DNA of 64,000 nucleotides from Epichloe hybrida (lineage: Eukaryota > Ascomycota > Sordariomycetes > Hypocreales > Clavicipitaceae). Both the position numbers and the translations under genes were made by a program. Location of the stretch: the NCBI GenBank assembly GCA_019022495.1, contig JAFEKR010000013.1:620001-684000 (forward strand). The letters run 5' to 3'. This document shows positions 50,001-60,061 of this stretch, piece after piece. Position 1 is the stretch's first letter. Each line of letters starts with the position of its first letter. The notes below the pieces were generated by a model that saw nothing but the letters and a program-made list of their open reading frames with translations, was not told the DNA's origin and did no database searches.

Positions 50001-51950
50001 CTTATTTTTAATAGTAATCCTATTAAGGCCCTTATAATTTATATAAAGCCTTAATTTCCTTGATTTTTTTAGAACAAATAAAATTAGGGCTCTTACTAGG
50101 CTTATTAATCTTCTAATCTACCCTTTCTCCTATATACTTACTAGGTACTCCCTAAGCACTTCTAGCTCTTTTTTAGCTAGGTTATATATAAGTCCCTAGG
50201 GTAATTATTTTCCCTCTTCTAATTTAATTACATAAGTATAACTACCTAATTCTAGGAGCTTACTAGCTAGCTCCTTTAAAAACACGTCTATAAATTCTAT
50301 ATACTCTTCTAGAATTTACTATAAGGGTGTATTACTATCTATCTCTTATATAAATACTACTAATTCTTTATAAAACACTGCCTAGAGTACTATTACGCTT
50401 CTTAGTTTTTTCTTCTTTAATATATAAGTATATTTTACTACTATTACTATAACTATACTATAACTTAGGTTATTGCTTACTATATTACTTATTAATAAAT
50501 TTTTATTAGTATTTTCTTTTATTACCTCTAGGTTAATTACCTTAATCTTAAATAATACTAGTAATAGTATAATAGAAGACTACTTTACTACCTTATATAA
50601 TTATTACTTACTTACTATAAAAGTAATATAATCTTAGGTTATTAGAAACCTCTAGAAACCTTACTTTTAGTCTATTACTATAGGTTTATACTCTAGGGTC
50701 TAGTCTATCCCTAGAAGCATTCCCTCTCCTATATTAGTAATGTAGTAGCTAACTTAGTAAACCTTTATATAGCCTATACTATCTTTTACCTTAACTAGTT
50801 TCCATAGGATTCCCTAGTATAGGATCTTATCCTTACTTATACTTTCTAGTGTTATCTCTGTTTTTTTTATATTTTTCTAATCCTATTTTAATAATAATTT
50901 AGGGTGGATTATTAAATATTCCACGCCTATATTAAATAGCGCTAGTACTACTAACTAGTAGTTATCTTACTATAAGGATACTTATATTCTTATTCTCTTA
51001 TCTATAGGTTTTTTTATAGTAAGACTATTATTCTAGGCCTAGGCTAAACTAATTAGAATTTTATTTAAGTCTAAGGTTTTATTACTACTATTCTTATACT
51101 TCTTAGTAATATACCTATTACTTTTATAAATTAAGTAATTTACTATATTATATTTATTTACACTATATCTAGGGCTACTATATTTATAGCACTTAAATAG
51201 TCTCTAGCTTATACTAGGTTACTATAAGCTTTACTATAAGTTATTTATAAGGAAGCTAGAGTATTATTTCTTATTATTCCTACCCTCCTTATTATAGTTT
51301 CTATTATAATTACTTAATATAAATATTATTATAACTTTAGCCTTTTTCCCTTAACCTTATAGGTAACTCTAAGATATTAGGAACTCTTAGCTAACTATAT
51401 ACTTCCTTATAGTATTATTTAAGCTATTTAGAAAAATTACTATTCTTAAGTATATAGGGATTTAGTTAGGTAATTTTGCTTTTACCTTTATCTAAAGTCT
51501 TAGGAAAGATTAAAAAGACTAATTACTTTTTTACCTAAGATTTAGTAGTGTCCTAGTAGCTTCTAAGCATTATATATCTTTATCTATTACTTTAGTATTT
51601 AGCTAGGATATAAATCTATTCTAGGTGTAAGCTAAGTAGTTAACTAACCTATTTACTATTATATAATATATTTACTATTACTTTATATTATTAGCTAAGT
51701 AGCTACTAGTATATATTACCTTTATTTTATTATCTTAAAAGGTTCTTAGGTCTAGCTTAAATAGTATATTTAAATCTACTAGGTATACCTATAGATTCTT
51801 ATAGGTATTATCTTTATATATAAGTACCTTATACTATATCTTAATAAAGCTTTATAGGTATATATTTACTATAAACTTAGTATTAGGTAGGAAATCTAGA
51901 AATAGGGGAATTCTCTATATATTTATCTAAGGGGTAATTATAAGTTCTTT
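47090..51950 (-). pseudogene. G gag-pol remnant with zinc knuckle, RT and chromodomain
   Basis: Minus strand. The gag zinc knuckle at about 51152-51191 reads CYKYSSPRYSVNKY, a CX2CX4HX4C motif in which Cys and His have become Tyr by TGY-to-TAY and CAY-to-TAY changes. The RT active site lies near 49740-49765 (IYLNNTLI, where YLDD is expected). The RT thumb and RNase H start follow to the left at about 49270-49680: KVKFLGFII, then a segment like FLxFIGFYxxFI, ending MHFN and RVEID. The chromodomain at about 47110-47250 shows EFKVKRI and KYLVK, a stop, then KGYNTLENS. The order fits a chromovirus pol read leftwards. End points are approximate. Confidence 0.75.
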
Positions 51951-52306
51951 ACTTAATCTAGCTAATTATAGGTTTACTTTTATTTTCTTAAGCTATACTT
52001 CTATATCTAAAATCTTCTTTCTTATATAAGTATTTTATAGCTTAGCTTATATAACCTTATATTACCTCTATAGCTTATCTAGATTATTATTACTACTAGA
52101 TTTAGTATTACTACTTTAGTTAAGTAATATTTACTATACCCTTTTATATTTTATAGTTAGGGTATTCTAGTTACTACCTAGTTACTATAGAGTTAGGGCT
52201 TCCTTACTAGGTAGTATAGGTATGTTTTAGGTAAATATTCTATAGCTTCTTTATATTTAAATCTAGCTAATAATCTATTTTCCCTAAAGGGTTTAAGAGT
52301 TTAACT

Positions 52307-52573
52307 TATTATAACTATAGTAAGGGAGATATAAATAAAGTAAAGGCTAAGGTTCTTAGTTATAGCTAGAGAGCTACTACTTAGGGGTAAGTATATAAAG
52401 GTCTTAAACTCTAACCTCCTATATCTCTTATAGGTAGTCCTTATCTAAATACCTTACTATATGTATATAGCTATCTTATAGCTACTTAGTTATCCGCGGA
52501 ACCTAAGGCTTATCTAAGGGCTTTATTATGTGACTGTCCCATCCATGACCCCTTGGCCTCCGTGCTCCTGACA
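52307..52573 (-). repeat. G LTR, right copy (5' LTR)
   Basis: 267 bp. The left half is RIPed (start TATTATAAC for TGTCACGAC). The last 80 bp keep CA/TG, ending CTCCTGACA. Confidence 0.92.
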
Positions 52574-52578
52574 CTATT

Positions 52579-53016
52579 TCCTAGTAGTAAGGGTTATTAA
52601 ATATTTCCCCTAGATAATCTAGAAGTCTAAATAAATAAAAGTCCTCTAGGTAGCCTTTCTTAAAGAAAGGTATAACCTATACCTAGACTTTAGGTAATAG
52701 ATTCTAGTAAATAAAGTACTACTAATCCTAATTACTACTAATAAACTCCTTATTTACTAGCAGCTTATAAGCTATAAGGCCCTTCTAAGCTATAAATAAA
52801 ACTCTATTACTATTAAAGGGGGGGCCTATAGGTAAGGGTTTTTGCTTAATTTAGGTTAGTATAAGTATTATATTTTGTAAATTAGCTAAGTACTAGATTT
52901 ATACTACTTACTACTATACCTATTATTATAGGAGTGCTAACTTATTAGTGTCTATTATATCTAGTAGTAATAGTGTATTCTCTAGCTAGGTTATTTCTAT
53001 AGTAAAGAATAATATA
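52579..53016. other. Z 5'-side internal fragment
   Basis: RIPed sequence between G and the right LTR of Z. In minus-strand terms it is the leader and gag start of Z. No readable motif. Confidence 0.4.
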
Positions 53017-53252
53017 TATTATAAACTAGCCTTATAGCTACTATATATAAGTATTTAGAATAAGAATATTATTCTTATAGAAGAAGAAAGGAATTATACT
53101 AGTAGTTACATAGTATCTAGATATATAGCCCCTTATACGTGGTCTATGCATAGTCTATGTAAAGCCCTAACCTAGCTACACTAAGTACGTATACTTTCCG
53201 GAGACTTTCCGGAGCCAGACTTAACCTAAGCTCATAGCTTGAGTCCATAATA
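53017..53252 (-). repeat. Z LTR, right copy
   Basis: 236 bp, homologous to 29328-29570. It ends GTCCATAATA, followed by ATTAT. The right part around 53140-53250 is less RIPed. Confidence 0.88.
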
Positions 53253-53257
53253 ATTAT

Positions 53258-54660
53258 TAACAAGGTAAAGAGCAAGGTAATAGATTTATATAAGAAGTTA
53301 AGGCTTATAATCTAAGGTTATAGTAATAAAGAGAAGCTAGTAATCCTTACATAGGCCCTAATAATCTAATAAGCTAGCTAGTAATTAATCCTTATAATAA
53401 TACCTACGTTATTATTACTAGGCCTTATTCTCTAGCTTTATAATATTATATAGGCTTATATATAAGTATAAACGCTTCTTAGTTCTATAATCCTAGCCTA
53501 AATCCCTATCTAAATTCGTTACTTATACCCTATAAGTATAATAATATAAGTAATTAAGCCTTTATATAGTATTATAGAAGCTAGCACTTACTAGTAGGTA
53601 ATATATTATTATTACTATAGAGAAATACTCTAGATAATAACCTCTATGTTTAACCTATACTTACTTATAATAATAAAGGAAAACCTAACCTTTATATATA
53701 TAAGGATATAGACTAATAATATAATTAAACTATTTAACTATAAGTTCTCTTAATAAGAGAAAGATTAATTAAAAGCTACTTCTTTTACTACTAAACTAAA
53801 GTAAATCCTTTTTATAAGAAACTTACTAACCTTTAATAGTAATATTATTACTCTTAAAAATAATATAATAATACTATAGTAAAAAGGCTAGAGTAAAAAG
53901 CTTTAATTAATCCTACTAACTAATTTAAAATAAGCGTATATAAAATAATAAGCTTAAGGCGTGTATATTACCTTAATCTACTAGCTTAAAGCCTATTTTA
54001 ACCTCTCTATTACTATATAATACTAAGACTTATTATCCTAAGATATAAAGAACCTAAACTAATAAATTTAATAGTAAATTAATAATCTAAACTAAGGATT
54101 AAGATTTATACTATTTAATCTTAAGAAAGTAAAGCTTTTTATATTTATAAATAGATTATTTACTAATAACTAAGACCTTACTTCCTAACTAGGCTATATA
54201 CTTATCCTAGCTAGTAAAGTCTAAAAGAAAGGTACCTTTATAATCTAAGGTAATATTATATACTATAGCTTTGCTAAGAGTAAAAGAGTTATAAGAAGTA
54301 TACTTACCTCTAAGATTTATAGTATAGTTACTAGTGCTAATATAGCTTATATAATCTTAATAATACTTAGGTTAATTACTTACTAATTAAACCTCCCTAT
54401 AATTCCTATTATTATTTATACTAATTTATACTCTTTATATAAATACCTTATTAAGCTTAGTATTATAAAAGAGAAGTGCCTTATAATTAATATTATAGCT
54501 CTTTATTAATTATATAAGCAATAAGAAATCTGCAAGATTAGATAGATTAATAGGAATAATAACCTTGCTAATATATTTATAAAAGCATTACTAAATAAGG
54601 CATTTAAGAGGTTTATTATAAGTAATAAAGTAACTATTAGGATAGAAGGATAGGTTATAT
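53258..54660 (+). pseudogene. X2 reverse transcriptase and RNase H remnant
   Basis: Continuation of the X2 frame after Z. RT is readable through stops: KLRLII and YSNKEKLVIL near 53295-53350, VIKPLYSIIEAS near 53550-53585, and the catalytic block TNNII near 53713 where TDD is expected. RNase H follows: SLYKYLIKLSIIKEK near 54430-54475, NNLANIFIKALLNKAFKRF near 54555-54610, and VTIRIEG near 54630. It is parallel to 9450-10866 of X1. Downstream to 54814 is an AT-rich 3' untranslated stretch. Confidence 0.7.
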
Positions 54661-54814
54661 AATTATAGCTCTTATGTTCATATAATAAGATTAAAGGTAT
54701 TAAGATTAGGCTTACTTATCCTTATATAAGCTTATAGATTAAATATTATCTTTTATTATACCCTTTTCCCTTACTCTTTTCTTATAATATTATCTATAAT
54801 TATTTAATCTTACT

Positions 54815-55184
54815 TATTCCTTAGTTCTTTTTTAATTATCTTATTAATATTATATATTAATAGTTATATTAAAAAGAGAGAGTTTCTAGTATTAGAATAA
54901 GTATAATATTAATAAGGCTACGCGCCTTTAATTAGCTAGGCGCGTTATATCGCGAATTCACATGTCTAGCCTAACTACGCCATAGTTAGTATTAGTATAT
55001 ATAGCCTCTTTGCTAATAACCCTAATTAAGGCCCCTTATCCTATAATAAATAGCGTACCCTTTTTACTTCTATTTTATCTCTCTTTTACTTACTTTAAGA
55101 GACTAGAATATATAATAATTATATACACTTTAGTCCACCCTAAAAACCCTACGCGTAGGTTAATGGTATCCTGTAGATCCTACA
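54815..55184 (+). repeat. X 3' terminal unit 1: 75 bp plus 295-bp LTR
   Basis: 75 bp ending in a purine tract (aaaaagagagag, then tttctag), then the LTR 54890-55184 (TATTAGAATAAG...GATCCTACA). The LTR holds the unoccupied Copia-A target (ATAAT, 55115-55119). The open frame 55010-55270 is chance. Confidence 0.85.
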
Positions 55185-55555
55185 TATTCCTTAGTTCTTT
55201 TTTAATTATCTTATTAATATTATTTATTAATAGTTATATTAAAAAGAGAGAGTTTCTAGTATTAGAATAAGCATAATATTAATAAAGCTACGTGCCTTTA
55301 ATTAGCTAGGCATATTACATTACAGACTTACATATCTAGCCTAACTACGCTATAGTTAGTATTAGTATATATAGCCTCTTTACTAATAACCTTAATTAAG
55401 GCCCCTTTTCCTATAATAAATAGCGTACTTTCTTTACTTTTATTTAATCTCTTTTTTACTTATAAAGATAGACTAGAATATATAATAATTACATATACTT
55501 TAGTCTACCCTAAAAAACCCTACGCGTAGGTTAATAGTATCTTGTAGATCCTATA
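55185..55555 (+). repeat. X 3' terminal unit 2: tandem duplicate of the 370-bp unit
   Basis: Repeats the preceding unit head to tail: 75 bp (55185-55259) and LTR (55260-55555). Most differences from unit 1 are C/T or G/A. Two adjacent LTRs with the same short upstream segment suggest unequal exchange in a longer tandem array that deleted one interior. Confidence 0.8.
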
Positions 55556-55792
55556 GTTATTTATTTATTATTTAAACTTAATTAAACTTTAACACTTATA
55601 CTATTATAAGCTATTATAAGCTATTATAAGCTATTTTATTTCTAAATACTATAAATACTACAAAATACTATAAATACTACAAAATACTACAAGTACTAAA
55701 TATAGTAAAAAATTTTTATTGTAGTGTAATATATAGTGTAGTGTAGTATGTAATGTAATGTAGTATGTAGTGTAGTGTAGTACAAAGCTCTG
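55556..55792. mobile_element. hAT3: right-end fragment of the hAT1 family
   Basis: Homologous to 5003-5488 of hAT1, but with fewer repeats: three copies of gctattataa, a short GTAGTGTAG array and the terminus CAAAGCTCTG ending at 55792. It begins exactly at the end of the X LTR, so the X array appears to be inserted into this element, with the rest of hAT3 and the matching TSD (expected tatggcag) outside the window. Minus-strand frames here are repeat artefacts. Confidence 0.7.
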
Positions 55793-55981
55793 TATGGCAG
55801 TATGAATACTTTTCGCAAGTACGTGTAGTCCGTACGGTCTGTACACACCTCCGCGGCCGTGCCCGCCGGAGGACTGGAAGACCGGAAGACCGGAAGACCC
55901 AAATGTCGAGATTCCCTATGCAGCGCAACCCCCTACCCAGGTCATGCAGAAGTGGTTACCCGGCCCGGCATGGGAGTGATT
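55793..55981. other. Unique GC-richer sequence at the edge of the gene island
   Basis: Sharp return to normal composition. Contains three tandem copies of an 8-bp unit, accggaag (first with one change), at 55873-55896. I see no coding evidence; overlapping minus-strand frames are short and compositionally ordinary. Confidence 0.5.
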
Positions 55982-56354
55982 GGTCCAGGGGCATACAGTA
56001 AATCTCGGCTGCAACAAAGTTAATCTTGTATCCAGGGTGGAGCCTCTAAGTCTAGATTAGGTAGGCAGTAAAGAATCTTAGCATATGCTAAGCATATGCT
56101 AAGCATATGCTAAAGACCACAGTGTATTAGTGCGAAGTTTATCAATTCGTCAATTCGTCAATTCGTCAATCAATTCGTCAATCAATTCGTTAATTAATTT
56201 GCTAGTTATAGGGGCTATAGGTAGTATATGCCCTATAATATAGTGCTATAACTTTGCATATGCTAGGCATATGCTATTCTGCCCGTCACAAGGCCCCACC
56301 CTGGATACGAGATCAACTTTGTTGCAGCCGAGATTTACTGTAACCCCTTGGTCC
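55982..56354. repeat. 63-bp inverted repeat with AT-rich palindromic loop
   Basis: Arms 55982-56044 and 56292-56354 are inverted copies matching at about 56 of 63 positions (core ctttgttgcagccgagattt). The 247-bp loop contains three gcatatgctaa units (56081-56113), two gcatatgct units near the other arm (56256-56276) and six caattcgt units (56143-56190). It could be a foldback transposon relic or a promoter-proximal hairpin. No TSD is evident. Confidence 0.85.
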
Positions 56355-56626
56355 AGACATGTGCATTTCACACCGGAGAAAAGTTTGCAGCGGCTCGTGG
56401 ATCAGACCCATGATAATGCCTCCCTTGTGCAAAGGTGTCGCAAGGCAATTAGTGGCCAGCTCCTCTTTTTTCGTGCAACAAACGGCAGTGAAAATGCAAA
56501 ATCGGTGTAAAATTTGTGCACCGGCTCGTAAATCACACCCAAAGACCTCGCTTCGTTTGCTGATCAAACCTTTCATTGATCAGGTTCCCTGTTCATCTTT
56601 GCTCTTCTCTGATACATCTTGAAGCT

Positions 56627-56634
56627 TATATATA
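56627..56634 (+). promoter_or_regulatory. Likely TATA box of the 57135 gene
   Basis: tatatata within an otherwise GC-balanced stretch. It is followed by a long pyrimidine-rich tract (56636-56920), a common layout at fungal transcription starts. Inferred by position only. Confidence 0.4.
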
Positions 56635-56920
56635 GCTTCCCTTTCCTTCTGATAGATTTCCTAGCTAGTCAATCATCATCTTCTCTTTTCATCGTTTGCA
56701 TCATCATTTCACAGTTGTCCACCCTTTCGCAGCTGTTGCGACTGTCAGCCACCTTCACGTCAGCCCCAGCGTTGGTTGTTCTTCTCCCCCTTCTAACCCA
56801 CCACATTATCTAATTTCTTGTTCGCCACCGCAGGGAATTTTGTTCTTTTTCTCTTCAATCATCACACCGTCAAGTCTGTGTCTTTTGCCCATTGTGACCA
56901 TCGAGCTATTTTCTTTTTCC

Positions 56921-57035
56921 GTAAGTACATATGCTGCCTGGGTGACTCATAGCATGCGTGTGGATCGCTCTGATTAGACTTCAAACTCACTTCCATTTCT
57001 AAACCTTGTTGCCCTTTTTACTAACTATTTTGCAG
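56921..57035 (+). other. Probable 5'-UTR intron (115 bp)
   Basis: Donor gtaagtacat at 56921, branch-type ctaac at 57021-57025, acceptor tttgcag ending at 57035. The spacing from branch to acceptor is normal for fungi. It contains the upstream ATG at 57006, which would therefore not be used. Confidence 0.65.
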
Positions 57036-57134
57036 AGTACAGCTTACTTTTATTCTCTTCTTCTCTCTCCTTCAGCAATCCCCTTTTTTCTCTTTGTGAC
57101 ACGATCCAGCTTTCCCGTCACTTCAAACAGCATA

Positions 57135-58484
57135 ATGTCCATTCTCGCACCAGACGATCTTCAGGCCCTCGTGGAGAGTGGCTTGGCTACCAGATCACTC
57201 GAAAATGGTACATACGAACTGCACAAACGTCGCATGAATCGATCAAGTGACGAAGAGCACGCCAGTGTTCCTCTTATACCTATCACATCTCCTAACGCCA
57301 GACTTCACTTTACTACTATTCCTGCTAAACTTATTTCTGAAGCAACCCTACGGTATCTTGGATTTAGTAAGGCACGAGCATATCGCATCTGGAATATATG
57401 GAGAAACTGGCCTTATCCACGAGAAATCGATAACGATGATGATGGTGATCCAGCGGGGCCGATGACCTTCATCGATATTGTTCTTCTTCAACTTAAACCT
57501 GTCGATAAACTCGATGACTATTATGAGGATGATGCAGAGTGGTATTCTCTTATGAATGACTGTGGCATTAGCTACAAACTACAGATGGCTATAATGGACC
57601 CGTGCTTTACATCTATTCGTCGCACAAACTCATGCCTTTACTGGCTACGAGATACCATTGAGATGCGATATCTTGGGCTTCAAGAAATACAGGATGCATC
57701 AAATGAACGAGACATGGCAATTCGGCTTGCGCGTTCCCAACCTGGAGGACCTCAGCAGTGGGTTCCTTCTCCTGGGAGTCGATCAATATCTGGAACTATC
57801 CGAGAACGGGCAGGAAACTCAAGGCATACCTCCACATCACAATTTTCCTTAAGAGCTGCTAGGAGACAACCCGGGTATACGATTCTCTTTCGGGGCATAA
57901 GTCAAGTTCGGTTAACGAGTTTTCGGCAGAGTGAAGAACGTTTCAGGGTTTCCGAATTAATGTCCCGCCCGCCAACCGACTTTTTATGGGGTTCAACGGG
58001 AGGCTACTTTGCTCTGGATCGAGATGTCGCGATAAGGTACGCCCAGTACGCAAAAAAACGCGATGAGAATACCTCAGCTGTACTACTACAGTTTAATGTC
58101 CCGAATTCTGCTATTGAATCTCTCCCAGAAGATCAACTTGCCATGATTCATTGGGACCCAAGTGGAAACGATAAAACTTGGGAGAAACTAGTCTATTATA
58201 GTCGAAATGAAGGATCAGGTCCAAGGGCATTTGGAGAAATTGCCCTAAGAACAACTCTGTTAATTGGAACTATTGCAACAAAGCCAAATAGTTTCTATGG
58301 AAGGATGAGGAGCTATGAAGAGATTACTGAAAACTGTGTGATGAGAAACAAGGAAGGACGACCAGCAGTACAGTATGTCTTTCATGGCGATCATGGTAAA
58401 AATTTTTTGGAGGAACATTTGATTCCGATTATGCAGGATTTTCCGGTTACAAGTGCAGAGTTAGCAGCCTTGAGGTTACTGTAG
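57135..58484 (+). CDS. Unrecognised 449-aa protein with weak ADP-ribosyltransferase-like C-terminal pattern
   Basis: The only intact long frame of the window, with ordinary codon use and no RIP signature, so probably single-copy. I chose ATG 57135 (A at -3, cataATGtc) over the in-frame ATG 57006, because 57006 lies inside a well-formed 5'-UTR intron. The longer version would add 43 hydrophobic residues. With this start there is no signal peptide or membrane segment. Residues 1-50 and 200-245 look disordered. An acidic run (DNDDDGD) lies at 99-105. Residues 110-180 are predicted helical from pattern. At 249-306 a segment TILFRG, about 30 residues, then STGGYFAL and AIRYAQYA resembles the FRG...ST...YA pattern of ADP-ribosyltransferase-like folds and of uncharacterised fungal domains. 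I cannot place a catalytic Glu with confidence. Function unknown. Confidence 0.85.
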   Translation: MSILAPDDLQALVESGLATRSLENGTYELHKRRMNRSSDEEHASVPLIPITSPNARLHFTTIPAKLISEATLRYLGFSKARAYRIWNIWRNWPYPREIDNDDDGDPAGPMTFIDIVLLQLKPVDKLDDYYEDDAEWYSLMNDCGISYKLQMAIMDPCFTSIRRTNSCLYWLRDTIEMRYLGLQEIQDASNERDMAIRLARSQPGGPQQWVPSPGSRSISGTIRERAGNSRHTSTSQFSLRAARRQPGYTILFRGISQVRLTSFRQSEERFRVSELMSRPPTDFLWGSTGGYFALDRDVAIRYAQYAKKRDENTSAVLLQFNVPNSAIESLPEDQLAMIHWDPSGNDKTWEKLVYYSRNEGSGPRAFGEIALRTTLLIGTIATKPNSFYGRMRSYEEITENCVMRNKEGRPAVQYVFHGDHGKNFLEEHLIPIMQDFPVTSAELAALRLL

Positions 58485-58730
58485 TTGACAGTTAGCAAGT
58501 GTCCTAATCGTTTGCTTAATATCAATGTGGCTTGTTGTTTTACTTTCCCTGCTTTCCTCGACCTATCCTCCAAATTCCACATTAGCACTATGTTGCACAA
58601 GTCGTCGTTGATCTGCTGTTGTAGGTAGAGCTTTAAATGGGAGAGAGGCAGAAAACGTGTAGCGTTGGGTGAAAATGGTTATGCCTTGTCGCTCATCGCG
58701 TGATGTGGGAGCTAAAGTCGTCCTATAATA
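58485..58730. other. 3' flank of the gene
   Basis: Unique sequence of normal composition. No canonical AATAAA is seen; AT-rich motifs at 58727-58750 (ataataattc, taataataatag) coincide with the abrupt switch to RIPed DNA. Confidence 0.45.
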
Positions 58731-59261
58731 ATTCAGGTAATAATAATAGTTAATGACTCTTTACTTTAGCTATATATATATTATTTACGCTAGTAAGCTT
58801 TATAGATAGCTATTACTAGTACTCTTACTACTAAGTTAAAAGGGAAAACCCTATACTAAGAAGAAAAACTTATTTATATTTATATTTAAGCTAGTGCTAG
58901 CCTTATAATAAGTTTATATTACTTAGTATATAGCTTATTATAAGTGCTTATTACTAGCTTATACTAGCCTTATCTTATTAAAAAAAAGAAAGAAAAAATA
59001 TATGAAGTAAATATTTTTAAGCTTTTTCTAACCTTATTTTAAGTTTTTTTACTTTAGGCTAAGGTAAAGTAAATCTAGGTTTATAATATTAATTTAATTT
59101 TTATTTACTTTTTTACTAACTTTTTTATAGCCTTACGTTTTAGCTAACTTTAGCTTATTCTTATTTTATAAGTCTAATAAAGTCTAAGTACTTAGTTTTA
59201 TTTAGTTATTATAAAAAAAGAGTAGTTATAGCCTTAGACTAGCATAATCCTAGGTTAAAGA
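58731..59261. other. RIPed AT-rich sequence, family unassigned
   Basis: CA and TG nearly absent and no motif on either strand. No clear match to the other repeats in the window, so it is probably a fragment of a further repeat family. Confidence 0.4.
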
Positions 59262-59273
59262 TACTTATATATT

Positions 59274-60049
59274 GATTTTTAATTTTTTTTGGGGTCATTA
59301 GCTGTGGCTAATGCATCTAATTTTCAAGGAACCAAAAAAATTACTAGCAATACCTAGCTAGTGCTATATATAATAACTAAATTTAATAATCACTATAGTA
59401 TTAAGTAAAATACAAAAGAAATAAGCTTTAAGCTATAAATTTAAGGGCTTAAAAGTTAATATAAAGTTTATAACAAACTTTATAGCTATGATTACATAAG
59501 AGTTATAATTCATAACTATAGTTAAACTTAAATCTATTTAAGTTTTACTTATAGTATAAATTAACGTAATTCCCTCTTCCTTTATAACTATGTTTATTTT
59601 ATCTCTTTATATCTCTTCTATCTTATAACTTATCCTTTAAAGCTTTAAGGCAAACTTAAACCCTAAAAAAAAAACATAACTTATCCTCACTTAACTTCAC
59701 TCTAATTCAAAACTAAAAAACACACTACACTTATAATCTATAGGTAAGTCAAGGGCTACTAATTAACTAATTAATAACTAACTAATTAGAAAATAGTATA
59801 GCTAAGGGTAACTATAAGCTAAGGGCTATAACCACTAGGCTATAGAACCTAATAGCTATTTAAAAATCTAAGGAAATTCTAGATAAAAAGGAAATTTAAA
59901 AAACTAAAGAAAATATTAAGGAATTTAGAAAAAGTAAGAAGAAGAAAGGAAATTAAAAGCTAGAGAAGAAGGCTAGATATTTAGAAAAGGTGTTGAAAAA
60001 TAAAGATTTATAATTTAAGCAGTTTTACCTCGTGCCTAGGAGGGGAAGC
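59274..60049 (-). mobile_element. R-C: non-LTR retroposon copy, 12-bp TSD
   Basis: Reverse-oriented R element flanked by tacttatatatt at 59262-59273 and 60050-60061. It has the conserved 5' block (minus strand, near 60045) and the A-rich tail at 59274-59292. The 3' hairpin reads cattagc-tgtg-gctaatg, with both arms changed by RIP yet still paired. It retains the uninterrupted target of the Y solo LTR. Confidence 0.85.
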
Positions 60050-60061
60050 TACTTATATATT

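Larger units (their letters stand above)
36323..52573 (-). mobile_element. G: Ty3/gypsy chromovirus on the minus strand, TSD CTATT
   Basis: Two 267-bp LTRs (36323-36589 and 52307-52573) and the TSD CTATT at 36318-36322 and 52574-52578. The span includes hAT2 and Copia-B; without them G is about 7.7 kb. A polypurine tract (minus-strand ggggggtagca, 36590-36600) adjoins the left LTR, fixing the orientation. Gag zinc knuckle, RT and chromodomain all read on the minus strand in the matching order. 38430-39054 and 45854-47090 form a long 3' region without recognised domains. Confidence 0.93.
29328..53252 (-). mobile_element. Z: gypsy-type LTR retrotransposon, split by R-B and G, TSD ATTAT
   Basis: LTRs lie at 29328-29570 (243 bp) and 53017-53252 (236 bp; the 7-bp difference lies in a region near 29474). 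The TSD ATTAT is at 29323-29327 and 53253-53257. The unoccupied target is at 9443-9447 in X1. After subtracting G and R-B with their TSDs, Z is about 6.7 kb. A gypsy RT reads on the minus strand (33.1-36.3 kb), so the element points leftwards. A C-rich run near 29580-29596 would be its polypurine tract. Confidence 0.85.
18429..54889 (+). mobile_element. X2: Copia-type element, internal region split by W and Z
   Basis: After removing W (18758-25498) and Z (29328-53252) with one TSD each, the X2 interior is about 5.8 kb. It lies between the shared LTR ending at 18428 and the LTR starting at 54890, giving an element of about 6.4 kb. The left part carries a leader with direct repeats. 25504 to about 26700 is RIPed sequence upstream of the recognisable gag, with no motif I can name. 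Gag, IN, RT and RNase H follow. X3 at 60798-63379 is a third copy starting with the same leader. Confidence 0.75.

Noticed and set aside
56271..56977. Overlapping open frames upstream of the gene
   Set aside because: Short, mutually overlapping on both strands, with no motif. They fall in the inverted repeat, promoter and 5'-UTR.
57006..57134. N-terminal 43-residue extension of the gene, resembling a signal sequence
   Set aside because: The ATG lies inside a well-formed intron (56921-57035), and the next ATG at 57135 has a better context. The hydrophobicity comes from the pyrimidine-rich leader.
58391..58600. Minus-strand open frame at the gene's 3' end
   Set aside because: Antisense shadow of the coding sequence and its flank, with no supporting feature.
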